Part shown: piece by piece, positions 8,503-17,130 of the stretch
How the letters are laid out: each line of letters begins with the position of its first letter
Numbering within the stretch: the first letter of the stretch is position 1
From: Vicinamibacterales bacterium
Lineage (GTDB): Bacteria > Acidobacteriota > Vicinamibacteria > Vicinamibacterales > UBA2999
Reading direction: 5' to 3'
DNA: 64,000 nt
Assembly (NCBI GenBank): GCA_030680175.1
Contig: JAUXWO010000030.1
Span: forward strand, 62,001-126,000
Program-made: the position numbers and the translations under genes
Notes under the pieces: model-generated
What the model was told of the DNA's origin: nothing
Seen by the model: only the letters and a program-made list of their open reading frames with translations
Databases searched by the model: none

Positions 8503-9611
8503 CACCGAAGCACATCCATGTAGATCTGCTGCGTCCGTTGCGCGGCGTGTGCCCAGGAGAAGTCGCGGACGCGGGCGTGGCCTTTGGCGATGAGGTCGGT
8601 GCGGAGGGTCTCGTCGGTCACGACGCGGCGGATGCCGTCGGCGATCGCGTCCACATCGTACGGGTCGACGAGCACGGCCGCGCCGCCAGCGACCTCAGGC
8701 AGTGACGACAGGTTCGACGTGACGACCGGGGTGCCGCACGCCATCGCCTCGAGCGGCGGCAGGCCGAAGCCCTCGTACAGCGAGGGGAACACGAACCCGC
8801 GGGCGAGGCGGTAGAACGCAATCAGCGTCGCGGCAGGCTGGAAGCCCAGGAAGCGCACGTGCTTGTCCAGCTTGTGCCGGTGCACCGCCTGGCGCAGCGC
8901 GGGGTAGCGCGACAGCTCGTCGCCGATCACGAGCAGCTTCAGATCGTCGGGGCCCGTCTCCCGCGCGCGCGCGAACGCCGCGATCAGCCGCTCCAGATTC
9001 TTGTGCGGCTTGATGTTGCCGACATACAGGACATACGGGTGATCAAGCTGGTAGCGCTGCCGGACGCGGTCCATGTGCGCCTCATCCGGCGGCTCGCTGA
9101 AGCGCGCATCGAGCGCGTTGTAGATCACCTCGACCCGCTCCGGCGCGACGTGGAAGAACTTCAGGATGTCGCGCTTCGACGCCTCCGACACGGTGAGGAT
9201 GCGATCGGCCTGCCGTGTCGCCGACCACATCGCCGCCCGCGCGTAGTAGGGCGCGAGCCGGTTCGGCAGATACTGCGGGAACATCAGGTGGATGCAGTCG
9301 TGGATCGTCACGACCGAGCGGCAGCGCGTGGCCGGCGGCAGCACGTAGTGCGGCTCATGCAGCAGGTGCACGCGGTCGCGCGCCAGCGCCAGCGGGATCC
9401 GCACCTGCTCGCCCAGGGAGTACGGCCGCGCCGACTCCGCCACACCGCGGAAGTTTTCGCCGAGCCCCGTCGCAAACTCCACGTCTGCCGGCGGCAGCAG
9501 CAACACGTATTCCGTCGTCTCGTCGAGCCGCGCGAGCTGCTCGATCAGGTTGCGGATGTAGGTGCCGATGCCAAAGTCGCGCAGCTTGCGCGCGTCGATC
9601 GCGATGCGCAT
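8502..9611 (-). CDS. Glycosyltransferase family 4
   Basis: A 369-residue GT-B enzyme beginning MRIAIDARKLRDFGIGTYIR, where the Gly-rich loop binds the acceptor phosphate region in this family. A central VLYVGNIKPHKNLERL segment precedes the donor-binding motif EGFGLPPLEAMACGTPVV (E-x7-E). It resembles mannosyl- and glucosyltransferases of capsule and O-antigen loci, but the sugar cannot be assigned. The preceding gene is separated from it by a 137-base GGGTAGT-type repeat array, and its stop codon touches the 124-bp inverted-repeat element. Confidence 0.88.
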   Translation of the reverse strand: MRIAIDARKLRDFGIGTYIRNLIEQLARLDETTEYVLLLPPADVEFATGLGENFRGVAESARPYSLGEQVRIPLALARDRVHLLHEPHYVLPPATRCRSVVTIHDCIHLMFPQYLPNRLAPYYARAAMWSATRQADRILTVSEASKRDILKFFHVAPERVEVIYNALDARFSEPPDEAHMDRVRQRYQLDHPYVLYVGNIKPHKNLERLIAAFARARETGPDDLKLLVIGDELSRYPALRQAVHRHKLDKHVRFLGFQPAATLIAFYRLARGFVFPSLYEGFGLPPLEAMACGTPVVTSNLSSLPEVAGGAAVLVDPYDVDAIADGIRRVVTDETLRTDLIAKGHARVRDFSWAHAAQRTQQIYMDVLR

Positions 9612-9628
9612 GTCATCGGATCATACTC

Positions 9629-9765
9629 GGTAGTGGGAGTGGGAGTGGGAGTGGGAGTGGGTAGTGGGTAGTGGGTAGTGGGTAGTGGATAGTGGGTGGT
9701 GGGGAGTGGGTGGTGGGGAGTGGGGAGTGGGTAGTGGGTGGTGGGTAGTAGGTAGTGGGTGGTGG
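9629..9765. repeat. G-rich short tandem repeat array (GGGAGT then GGGTAGT)
   Basis: The array begins with about five 6-bp GGGAGT units and continues with degenerate 7-bp GGGTAGT, GGGTGGT and GGGGAGT units. It occupies nearly the whole spacer between the ATG of one glycosyltransferase gene (9611) and the stop of the next (9767). The G-runs on the plus strand could form G-quadruplexes. The stretch can be translated without stops in some frames, but the product is a Gly/Trp repeat without protein-like composition, so I treat it as non-coding. Confidence 0.85.
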
Positions 9766-9766
9766 T

Positions 9767-10612
9767 CTAGGAGCGGGGGCCGTCGCGGAGGCGGATCCAC
9801 CAGCGCAGCAGTGGGGCCAGGCGGGGGTAGTGCTTCTCGTAGAAGGCGACGTGGCTCTGGCGCCGGTAGGCGAGCGTTCGGGCGGGGTCGGCGGCGCCGG
9901 CGCGGCCGCGGCGATGGACGATCTGGGCCTGGGGCGCGAAGAGGACGGCCCGTCCGCGGCGACGCACGGTGGCGCAGAGGTCCACGTCCTCCGTATAGAG
10001 GAAGAAGCGCTCGTCAAGCAGGCCGGCCTCCTCGAGATCGCTGCGCCGCGCCAGCAGGCAGGCGCCGGAGACCCAGGCCCGTGGCCCGCCCTCGCGCGTC
10101 CAGAGGTCCACCCGCCGCACGACCCAACGCACGCGCCGGACATACAGCGATAGCACGGCCTTCTGCCACAGCTCGCCGACCGGGTGCAGCATCGGCCCGA
10201 ACGACAGCTCCGGGAAGCCGCGCTCGTCGACAATGCGCGGGCCGGCAATCGCCGCCTCGGGGTGCGTCGCCAGCGCGCGCACGAGCGAGGGGATCGCGCC
10301 CGGCGGCACCAGCGTATCGGGGTTCAACAACAGGACGTAGTCGCTCGACGAGGCGCGGATGCCGAGGTTGTTCGCGCGGGCGAAGCCCAGGTTGCCGCCC
10401 GCCTCGATCAGCCGGACGTCCGGCCACTCCGCGCGCACCATCTCCGGCGTCCCGTCGCTCGACTGGTTGTCGACGACGATCACCTCGGTCGGGAAGGGCG
10501 CGGTATGCCCGAGCACCGTGGGGAGGCACGCCGCCAGGTCCTCGCGCACGTTGTAGCTGACGATGACCACCGCCAGCGTCGGCGGGGCCAGCGGGGAGGC
10601 GTGCTCAGACAC
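9767..10612 (-). CDS. Glycosyltransferase family 2
   Basis: A 281-residue inverting GT-A enzyme, rhamnosyltransferase-like in overall pattern. The N-terminal nucleotide-binding part reads VVIVSYNVREDL, then VVDNQSSDGTPEMV. LLNPDTLVPPG supplies the metal-binding Asp motif. TEDVDLC, near the C-terminal third, matches the ED base motif of the family. It overlaps the upstream GT4 gene by 8 bases, consistent with one operon. A hydrophobic C-terminal anchor is not evident. Confidence 0.88.
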   Translation of the reverse strand: MSEHASPLAPPTLAVVIVSYNVREDLAACLPTVLGHTAPFPTEVIVVDNQSSDGTPEMVRAEWPDVRLIEAGGNLGFARANNLGIRASSSDYVLLLNPDTLVPPGAIPSLVRALATHPEAAIAGPRIVDERGFPELSFGPMLHPVGELWQKAVLSLYVRRVRWVVRRVDLWTREGGPRAWVSGACLLARRSDLEEAGLLDERFFLYTEDVDLCATVRRRGRAVLFAPQAQIVHRRGRAGAADPARTLAYRRQSHVAFYEKHYPRLAPLLRWWIRLRDGPRS

Positions 10613-11690
10613 CGGCCGCCTCCTCGAGCACGTGGAGCGTCGCGCGCGCGGCGTCCCGCCACTGGTAGCGTCCGAGCACGTCGCCGGCGTGCGCCAGCAG
10701 CGCCGCGCGCCCCGGCACGTCGGTCAGCAGATCCGTGAGCGCGTCCGCGATCACGCCGTGCACGGCCGCGACCGGCGGCACGAACCGCGCCGCCGGGCCG
10801 AGCACCTCGCGCGCCACCGGGGTATCGAGCACGACCGGTGCGGCGCCCGCCGCCAGCGCCTCGAGCGGCGTCAACCCGAAGCCCTCGTACGCCGACAGGA
10901 AGACGAACACCGCCGCGCGGTCGTACAGATCACCGAGCGTCGCCTCATCCACATACGAGCGGAGGCTGACCGCCTCGCCGAGTCCGAGCCGGGCTACGAG
11001 GGCGTCGAAGTCGATGTGCGGGCGGGTGCGGTTCTCGCCGACGATCTCGAGCCGCGCCCCCGGCACGCCGGCCCGCACCTGGGCAAACGCGGTGATGAGC
11101 GCGTCCACATGACGCCGCTGGAAGAGCGATCCCACATACAGCACCAGCGGGTCGCGGGCGGCCGTCGCGGGCGAGGCGGGCGGGCGGATGCCCGGATAGA
11201 TCACCTGGATGCGCGCCTCGGGCAGGCCGATGTGCGCCACGATCTCGCGCCGCGAGAACTCCGAGATGGTGATCACCCGGCGCGCGCGGCGCGCGGACCA
11301 GGCAGTAAGGTGCCGGCGCCTGAGGCCCTCCCGCCACCCGAACCACTCGGGGTGGGCGAAGAACGAGACGTCGTGCACCGCGACGACGACCGGTGCGGCC
11401 GCCGTGAGGGGCGCCGTGTAGCCCGGCGCGAAGAACACGCCGGGACGGTCGGCGGCGATTGCGCGCGCCAGGTCGCGCTGCTCCCAGCGCGTGCCGCCCG
11501 CGCCCGGCACGATTCGCACCGACGAGCGGAACGCCTCGGGCAGCCACGCCGGCGTGGCGTGCGTGTACAGCGTGAACGTATGCCGCGCGGCGTCCGGATC
11601 GCCGGCCCACTCCGTCAGCAACTCCACGAGGTAGCGTCCCACCCCCGTCGGGCGGCCGGTCAGCTCGCGCGCGTCGATGCCGATGCGCAT
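10605..11690 (-). CDS. Glycosyltransferase family 4
   Basis: A 361-residue GT-B glycosyltransferase beginning MRIGIDARELTGRPTGVGRY, the GVGRY loop being typical of GT4. The C-terminal domain holds LVLYVGSLFQRRH and the donor motif YEGFGLTPLEALAAGAAPVV. It lies 3 bases downstream of another GT4 gene and overlaps the GT2 gene, so it is part of a tight operon. It is similar in design to the 11694-12851 product, suggesting an old duplication; this was judged by eye only. Confidence 0.88.
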   Translation of the reverse strand: MRIGIDARELTGRPTGVGRYLVELLTEWAGDPDAARHTFTLYTHATPAWLPEAFRSSVRIVPGAGGTRWEQRDLARAIAADRPGVFFAPGYTAPLTAAAPVVVAVHDVSFFAHPEWFGWREGLRRRHLTAWSARRARRVITISEFSRREIVAHIGLPEARIQVIYPGIRPPASPATAARDPLVLYVGSLFQRRHVDALITAFAQVRAGVPGARLEIVGENRTRPHIDFDALVARLGLGEAVSLRSYVDEATLGDLYDRAAVFVFLSAYEGFGLTPLEALAAGAAPVVLDTPVAREVLGPAARFVPPVAAVHGVIADALTDLLTDVPGRAALLAHAGDVLGRYQWRDAARATLHVLEEAAGV

Positions 11691-11693
11691 GCC

Positions 11694-12851
11694 TTACCCC
11701 TGCCTCGCCGCGCGCGTGGCCACGGCCGCCGTGCATGCCCCGTACGCGGCGCGGGCCGCCGCCGCCCAGGTGAATCGCCCCGCTTGCACCCGCCCCCGCG
11801 CGATCGCCGGCACGGCCGCCGCCGGGTCCAGCAGGCGCGCCATCGCGTCCGCCATCGCCTCCACGTCCTCGGGTTCGACGATGGCCCCCGCATCGCCGGC
11901 GACCTCCGGCAACGCCCCCCGGTTCGAGACGACGACGGGCACCTCGCAGGCCATCGCCTCGAGGACGGGGATCCCAAAGCCTTCGTCGTGGGAGGGGAGC
12001 ACGAGGACCACGGCTGCCGCGAGCAGCCGCCGGCGCTCGGCTTCGCTGACATAGCCGCGCACGTCCACGCGGCCGGTCAGCCTCCCGCGCCCGGCGCGCT
12101 CGACCCAGGCGGCTGCCGCCGGCGTGACGCGGCCGGCCAGCACGAGCCGCGGGGCGCCTGGGTGCCGGTCGACGAGCCGTTCGTACGCGTCGAGCAGCGT
12201 GCCGACGTTCTTGCGCGGTTCGAGCGTGCCGAGGAAAAGGATGATGCGGTCGCCCACGCCGGCGCGAGCAGCGATCACCTCCGGCGCCCAAACCGGCGCC
12301 CCCGGGCGGCACAGGTGGAGGCGGCCGGCCGGCAGGCCGAGCTGTCGCGTCGCCTCCCGCGCGGTGTGCTCCGAGATGACGAGCACGGCGTCGGCCCGCG
12401 CCGTGTGCGCATGCACGAGGCGCGGATAGTCGCGCCGCATTTCGGCGTGGGTCCGCTCGGGGTGGGCGAGGAAGTCGAGATCGTTGATCGTCACGACCTG
12501 CGCCGCCCGGCGCGTGGGCACGAGCAGCGGGGTGGGGGAGACGGCCACGTCGCAGGCGCCGGCCAGCCGCTCGATGGGCGGCCACTCGAGATGGTGCCAG
12601 GCCCACGTGAGCGCGCGCACCGGGATCCGGCGGTCCACCACGTGGGCGCGGCCGATCGCGGCCGCCAGCCCGGCGGACGGGCGATCGCGCCGGCTGCTTG
12701 TGAAGAGCGTTAGCGCATCGGCCGGGGCCAGCGGTCCCTCCGGGGCCCCGAGCGCCGCCGCCAGCTCGTGGACGAGCTCGCCGACGCCGGTGCGCTCGAC
12801 GAGCGCCGGCCGGTAATCCACAACGATCCGCACGGACGAGAAGGCTACCAT
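11694..12851 (-). CDS. Glycosyltransferase family 4
   Basis: The first gene of the minus-strand glycosyltransferase run. The 385 residues contain VRIVVDYRPALVERTGVGEL at the N-terminus, IILFLGTLEPRKNVGTLL in the middle and DEGFGIPVLEAMACEVPVVV as the donor site. The frame stays open to 13154 but would then run through the dehydrogenase gene on the other strand. ATG 12851 is preferred because AAGGA precedes it by 11 bases on the coding strand; GTG 12833 is a possible alternative. The 172-base divergent spacer to the UDP-glucose dehydrogenase gene should hold both promoters, but I see no convincing boxes. Confidence 0.86.
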   Translation of the reverse strand: MVAFSSVRIVVDYRPALVERTGVGELVHELAAALGAPEGPLAPADALTLFTSSRRDRPSAGLAAAIGRAHVVDRRIPVRALTWAWHHLEWPPIERLAGACDVAVSPTPLLVPTRRAAQVVTINDLDFLAHPERTHAEMRRDYPRLVHAHTARADAVLVISEHTAREATRQLGLPAGRLHLCRPGAPVWAPEVIAARAGVGDRIILFLGTLEPRKNVGTLLDAYERLVDRHPGAPRLVLAGRVTPAAAAWVERAGRGRLTGRVDVRGYVSEAERRRLLAAAVVLVLPSHDEGFGIPVLEAMACEVPVVVSNRGALPEVAGDAGAIVEPEDVEAMADAMARLLDPAAAVPAIARGRVQAGRFTWAAAARAAYGACTAAVATRAARQG

Positions 12852-13023
12852 GAAACGGCAAGTCCTTGTGGTACAGTATGTTGACTCTTGACTCGCCCCG
12901 GGAACCGCCGGAGGCGCCGGGCCGGTGGCCGCTTGCGCGGGCCGCTCGTGCGGCCGGGTCGGTGGTACTGTGATGGGTTTGAACGCCCCGGACGGCGGGG
13001 CCACGTCGAGAACGGACGGGCGC

Positions 13024-14319
13024 ATGAAGATTGCGGTGGTGGGGACCGGGTACGTCGGGCTGGTGGTGGGCGCCTGCCTCGCCGAGTCGGGCAACGACGT
13101 CATCTGTGTCGATAAGGACGAGGCCAAGGTCCGCATGCTGCGGCGCGGCCGCATTCCGATCTACGAGCCGGGACTCGAGGAAATCGTCCGGCGCAACAAG
13201 ACCGAGGGCCGGCTGCAGTTCACGACGCAGCTGCCGCGCGCCGTCAAGCAGTCCACTATTGTCTTCATCGCCGTGGGCACCCCGCAGGGCGAAGACGGGT
13301 CCGCCGATCTGCAGCACGTCCTGGGCGTGGCCCGCGACGTGGCGCGCGCGATGGACGGCTACCGGGTCATCGTCAACAAGAGCACGGTGCCGGTGGGCAC
13401 CGCGGAACGCGTGCGCGAGGTCGTGCGCCGCGAGACGACGCACCCCTTCAGCGTGGTCAGCAACCCCGAGTTCCTGAAGCAGGGCGCGGCGGTCGACGAT
13501 TTCATGAAGCCCGATCGCGTCGTGATCGGCGCCGAGGATCCGCGCGCCGCCGATCTGATGGTGGCCCTCCACAAGCCCTTCACGCGCACGGGCGCGCCGA
13601 TCATGGTGATGGACTGCGCGAGCGCCGAGCTGGCGAAGTACGCGGCGAACGCGCTGCTGGCGACGCGCATCTCGTTCATGAACGAGGTGGCGAACGTCTG
13701 CGAGGCGGTCGGCGCCGACGTGGAGCACGTGCGCCAGGCCGTCGGGTCCGACCGGCGCATCGGCCCGTCGTTCCTGTTCCCGGGCGTCGGCTACGGCGGC
13801 AGCTGCTTCCCGAAGGACGTGAAGGCGCTCATTCGCTTCTCGGGCGACAAGAAGTACGACTTCAAGACGCTGAAGGCCGTCGAGGCCGTCAACGAGCTGC
13901 AGAAGAAGGTGCTCGTTCGCAAGCTCGAGGCGCACTTCGGCTCGCTCAAGGGCCGCACCATTGCGGCGTGGGGGCTGGCGTTCAAGCCGAAGACCGACGA
14001 TCTCCGCGAGGCGCCGTCCATCACCATCATCCAGGGACTGCTCGAGAAGGGCGCGAAGGTGCAGGCGTACGACCCGGAGGCCATGAAGGTGGCCAAGGGG
14101 ATCTTCGGGAACAAGATCGCCTACGCCGCGAAGGGCTACGATGCGCTCAAGGGCGCCGACGCGCTCGCCATCATCACGGAGTGGCAGGAGTTCCGCGAGC
14201 CCGACTTCGTCAAGATGCGCAAGCTCCTGAAGCAGCCGGTGATCGTCGATGGCCGCAATATCTACGAGCCCGAGCAGATGAAGGCGCTCGGGTTTACCTA
14301 CATTTCGATGGGGAGATGA
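13024..14319 (+). CDS. ugd: UDP-glucose 6-dehydrogenase
   Basis: It oxidises UDP-glucose to UDP-glucuronate with two NAD. The 431-residue protein begins MKIAVVGTGYVGLVVGACLA with the NAD-binding glycine motif. It has VGTPQGEDGSADL, KSTVPVGTA, the catalytic Cys261 in GYGGSCFPKDVKAL, and the C-terminal UDP-binding domain with WGLAFKPKTDDLREAPS. Upstream in-frame starts exist (from 12925), but ATG 13024 gives the family's usual N-terminus. GalE starts one base after its stop. Its product feeds the decarboxylase at 4803-5741. Confidence 0.94.
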   Translation: MKIAVVGTGYVGLVVGACLAESGNDVICVDKDEAKVRMLRRGRIPIYEPGLEEIVRRNKTEGRLQFTTQLPRAVKQSTIVFIAVGTPQGEDGSADLQHVLGVARDVARAMDGYRVIVNKSTVPVGTAERVREVVRRETTHPFSVVSNPEFLKQGAAVDDFMKPDRVVIGAEDPRAADLMVALHKPFTRTGAPIMVMDCASAELAKYAANALLATRISFMNEVANVCEAVGADVEHVRQAVGSDRRIGPSFLFPGVGYGGSCFPKDVKALIRFSGDKKYDFKTLKAVEAVNELQKKVLVRKLEAHFGSLKGRTIAAWGLAFKPKTDDLREAPSITIIQGLLEKGAKVQAYDPEAMKVAKGIFGNKIAYAAKGYDALKGADALAIITEWQEFREPDFVKMRKLLKQPVIVDGRNIYEPEQMKALGFTYISMGR

Positions 14320-14320
14320 C

Positions 14321-15361
14321 GTGTCGCGCGTCCTGGTGACGGGCGGAGCCGGCTATATCGGGAGCCACGCGGTGCAGGCGCTCGGCGCCGCCGGCCATAC
14401 CGTGGTGGTGCTCGACGATCTGTCGCAGGGCCACGCCGAGGCCGTGCCCGGCGTGCCGCTCGTGCGGGCACGTACGCACGACGTCGACGCGGTGCGGCGC
14501 ACGCTGGCCGAGCACCGGATCGACGCGGTGATGCATTTTGCCGCCTGGCTCGCCGTGGGCGAGTCGGTGACCGACCCGAGCGGCTACTACCACAACAACG
14601 TCACCGGTTCGCTCTCGCTGCTCGATGCGATGGCGGCCGAGGGCGTCCGCCACCTCGTGTTCTCGTCCACCTGCGCGGTGTACGGCGAGCCCGAGCGCAC
14701 CCCGATCGACGAGGATCACCCGAAGGCCCCGATCAACGCCTACGGCGAGACCAAGCTCTCCGTCGAGCGCGCGCTGCCGCACTACGCCCGGGCGTACGGG
14801 CTGCGCTTCGTGGCGCTGCGCTACTTCAACGCCGCCGGGTGCGATCCCGGCGGCACGCTCGGGGAGGATCACGACCCCGAGATCCACATCATCCCGCGTG
14901 CCGTCGATGCGGCGCTCGGCCGCGGCGCGCTGCGCGTGTTCGGCGACGACTACCCGACGCCGGACGGCACGTGCCTGCGCGACTACGTGCACGTGGCCGA
15001 CCTGGCCGACGCGCACCTGCGCGCGCTGGCGTCGCTCGAACAGGGCGGCGAGAGCGGCGCGTACAACGTCGGCACCGGCACGCCCTACTCCGTGCGCCAG
15101 GTCATCGACACGGTCGAGGCCATCGTCGGGCAGAAGGTGCCGTGGACGCTCGGCCCGCGCCGCGAGGGCGACCCCGCCGCGCTCTTCGCCGACGGCGCGC
15201 GCATCCGCGCGCGCCTGGGCTGGGCGCCGCAGCACTCGTCGCTCACCGACATCGTGACGCACACCTGGCGCTGGCGCGCCGCCCATCCCCGCGGCTACGA
15301 CGGCGCCGGGGCGGCACACGGCAGCCGGCCCCGCACCGGGAGCACGGCCCCCGCCCGATGA
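14321..15361 (+). CDS. galE: UDP-glucose 4-epimerase
   Basis: It interconverts UDP-glucose and UDP-galactose (or the N-acetyl forms). The 346-residue extended SDR has GGAGYIGSH (8-16), the FSSTCAVYG segment with catalytic Ser/Thr (114-122) and Y141xxxK145. RYFNAAGCDP is diagnostic for GalE. The GTG start lies 1 base after the dehydrogenase stop, and the ATGA at its end overlaps the exporter gene, so the three are co-transcribed. Confidence 0.93.
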   Translation: MSRVLVTGGAGYIGSHAVQALGAAGHTVVVLDDLSQGHAEAVPGVPLVRARTHDVDAVRRTLAEHRIDAVMHFAAWLAVGESVTDPSGYYHNNVTGSLSLLDAMAAEGVRHLVFSSTCAVYGEPERTPIDEDHPKAPINAYGETKLSVERALPHYARAYGLRFVALRYFNAAGCDPGGTLGEDHDPEIHIIPRAVDAALGRGALRVFGDDYPTPDGTCLRDYVHVADLADAHLRALASLEQGGESGAYNVGTGTPYSVRQVIDTVEAIVGQKVPWTLGPRREGDPAALFADGARIRARLGWAPQHSSLTDIVTHTWRWRAAHPRGYDGAGAAHGSRPRTGSTAPAR

Positions 15362-17130
15362 ACGCGTTCCTGCGCCTGCTGGACTACGCCCGGCCGCACC
15401 GCGCCCTGATCGCGGGCGCGTTCGTCGCCATGCTCTTCTACGGCGCGGGGTCCGCGGGCCTGGCCTGGCTCATCAAGCCGATGGTCGACGATGTGCTGGC
15501 GCGACAGGACCAGCTGGCGTGGGTCACCTCGGCGATCCTGCTGACGTATTTCCTGAAGGGCATCGGCGCCTACTTCTCGAGCTACCTGATGGACGACCTG
15601 GGGCACCGGGTCGTGCTCGCGGTCCGCACCGAGCTCTACGGACACCTGCTGGTGCAGTCCGCGGCGTTCTTCGCGCGCCGGACGACGGGACAGCTCCTCT
15701 CGCGCATCAACAACGACGTGAACATGGTGCAGCGCGCCGTGGCCGAGACGGTTGGGGACCTGGCGCGCGAGACGCTCGCGGTGGTGGGGTTTGCGGGCCT
15801 GCTGCTGTATTACGACGCGGGCCTCGCCCTTGTCTGCCTCACGGCGGCGCCGCTCGTCGTCTATCCGCTGGTGCGGCTGGGCGGCCGGCTGCGGCAGGTG
15901 ACGCGCTGGAGCCAGGAGGCGCTCGAGCATATGTCGCACGTGGCGGGCGAGGCCTTCAGCGGCCACCGCATCGTCAAGGCGTTCGGCGCGGAGGGCCGCG
16001 AGGCCGAGCGGTTCGGGCAGGCGGCGCACCGCCTGTACCGGATGAACCTGAAGGTGACGCGGGTGCTGTCGCTGCTCCCGCCGATGATGGAGTTCCTCGG
16101 GGGGCTCGCGGTGGTCGGCGCCATCTGGTACGGCAGCGGTGAGATCGCGGAGGGACGGCTCACGCAGGGGGAGTTCACGTCGTTTGTCGCGGCCCTGATG
16201 CTGATGTACGGGCCGGTGAAGAAGCTGAGCCGCGTGAACGCGAACCTGCAGCAGGCCGTGGCCGCCTCCGAGCGCATCTTCGAGCTCCTGGACATCCACA
16301 CCGAAGTGCAGGACGCGCCGGAGGCGCCCGCCCTGCCGCGCTTCCACGAGGCGATTGAGTTCCGCGACGTCGTCTTCGGCTACGAGGACGGCCACGGCCG
16401 CCACACCCTTCGCGGCGTATCGGTGCGCGTCGAGGCCGGCCAGATGGTGGCCATCGTGGGCCGCAGCGGCGCCGGGAAGACGACGCTCGTGAACCTGCTG
16501 CCGCGCTTCTACGACGTGACGGGGGGCAGCATCCTGATCGACGGCCACGACGTCCGCACGGTGGCGCTGGCCTCGCTGCGCGCGCAGATCGGGATGGTGA
16601 CGCAGGAGACCGTGCTCTTCGACGACACGATCGCCGCCAACATCGCCTACGGCGTGCCCGGCGCGACGACCGAGGCGATCGAGGCCGCGGCCCGCGCGGC
16701 CAACGCCCACGAGTTCATCGTCGGCCAGCCGGACGGGTACGACACGCGGATCGGCGAGCGGGGCCAGCGCCTGTCGGGCGGGCAGCGGCAGCGGCTCGCG
16801 ATTGCGCGCGCGCTGCTCAAGAACTCGCCGATCCTGATCCTGGACGAGGCCACCTCGGCGCTCGATTCCGAGTCGGAGGAGCTGGTGCAGGGGGCGCTGA
16901 TGCGGCTGATGCAGGGGCGCACGTCGCTCGTGATCGCGCATCGGCTCTCGACGATTCGCCGCGCGGATGCGATCATCGTGCTGGACCGCGGACGCGTGGT
17001 CGAGGTGGGGCGCCACGACGAGCTGGTGGCGCGCCCGCGCGGGGTGTATGCGCGGCTGCACGAGATGCAGCTGCTCGAGGAGCGCCCGCGTCCGGGCGCG
17101 ACGGGACAGGAGAGCCAGGCCGTTCGATGA
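15358..17130 (+). CDS. msbA: ABC exporter of the MsbA type
   Basis: A 590-residue half-transporter with an N-terminal six-helix membrane domain and a C-terminal ATPase. Walker A GRSGAGKTT is near residue 367, the signature LSGGQRQRLAIARAL near 472 and Walker B ILILDEATSALD near 490. Proteins of this design flip lipid A core or lipid-linked glycans across the inner membrane. No Wzx flippase is visible in this locus, so it may handle the polysaccharide intermediate; that is inference. The start ATG overlaps the galE stop, and the end overlaps yicC by 4 bases. Confidence 0.9.
   Translation: MNAFLRLLDYARPHRALIAGAFVAMLFYGAGSAGLAWLIKPMVDDVLARQDQLAWVTSAILLTYFLKGIGAYFSSYLMDDLGHRVVLAVRTELYGHLLVQSAAFFARRTTGQLLSRINNDVNMVQRAVAETVGDLARETLAVVGFAGLLLYYDAGLALVCLTAAPLVVYPLVRLGGRLRQVTRWSQEALEHMSHVAGEAFSGHRIVKAFGAEGREAERFGQAAHRLYRMNLKVTRVLSLLPPMMEFLGGLAVVGAIWYGSGEIAEGRLTQGEFTSFVAALMLMYGPVKKLSRVNANLQQAVAASERIFELLDIHTEVQDAPEAPALPRFHEAIEFRDVVFGYEDGHGRHTLRGVSVRVEAGQMVAIVGRSGAGKTTLVNLLPRFYDVTGGSILIDGHDVRTVALASLRAQIGMVTQETVLFDDTIAANIAYGVPGATTEAIEAAARAANAHEFIVGQPDGYDTRIGERGQRLSGGQRQRLAIARALLKNSPILILDEATSALDSESEELVQGALMRLMQGRTSLVIAHRLSTIRRADAIIVLDRGRVVEVGRHDELVARPRGVYARLHEMQLLEERPRPGATGQESQAVR

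Noticed and set aside
9685-9765. Gly/Trp-rich coding frame inside the G-rich array
   Set aside because: It is the direct translation of a tandem repeat, with no start signal and no continuation with protein-like composition.
10563-12713. Plus-strand open frame of 716 codons opposite the glycosyltransferases
   Set aside because: It is antisense to recognised enzymes and has an Arg/His-rich composition typical of shadows.
12852-13024. Promoters in the divergent spacer between the glycosyltransferase run and the dehydrogenase gene
   Set aside because: TTGACT and TACAGT-like strings occur, but no pair has correct spacing on either strand.
10945-13935. Minus-strand open frame of 996 codons across the glycosyltransferase and dehydrogenase genes
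   Set aside because: It is out of frame with three well-supported genes and yields Arg/Pro-rich sequence without family motifs.
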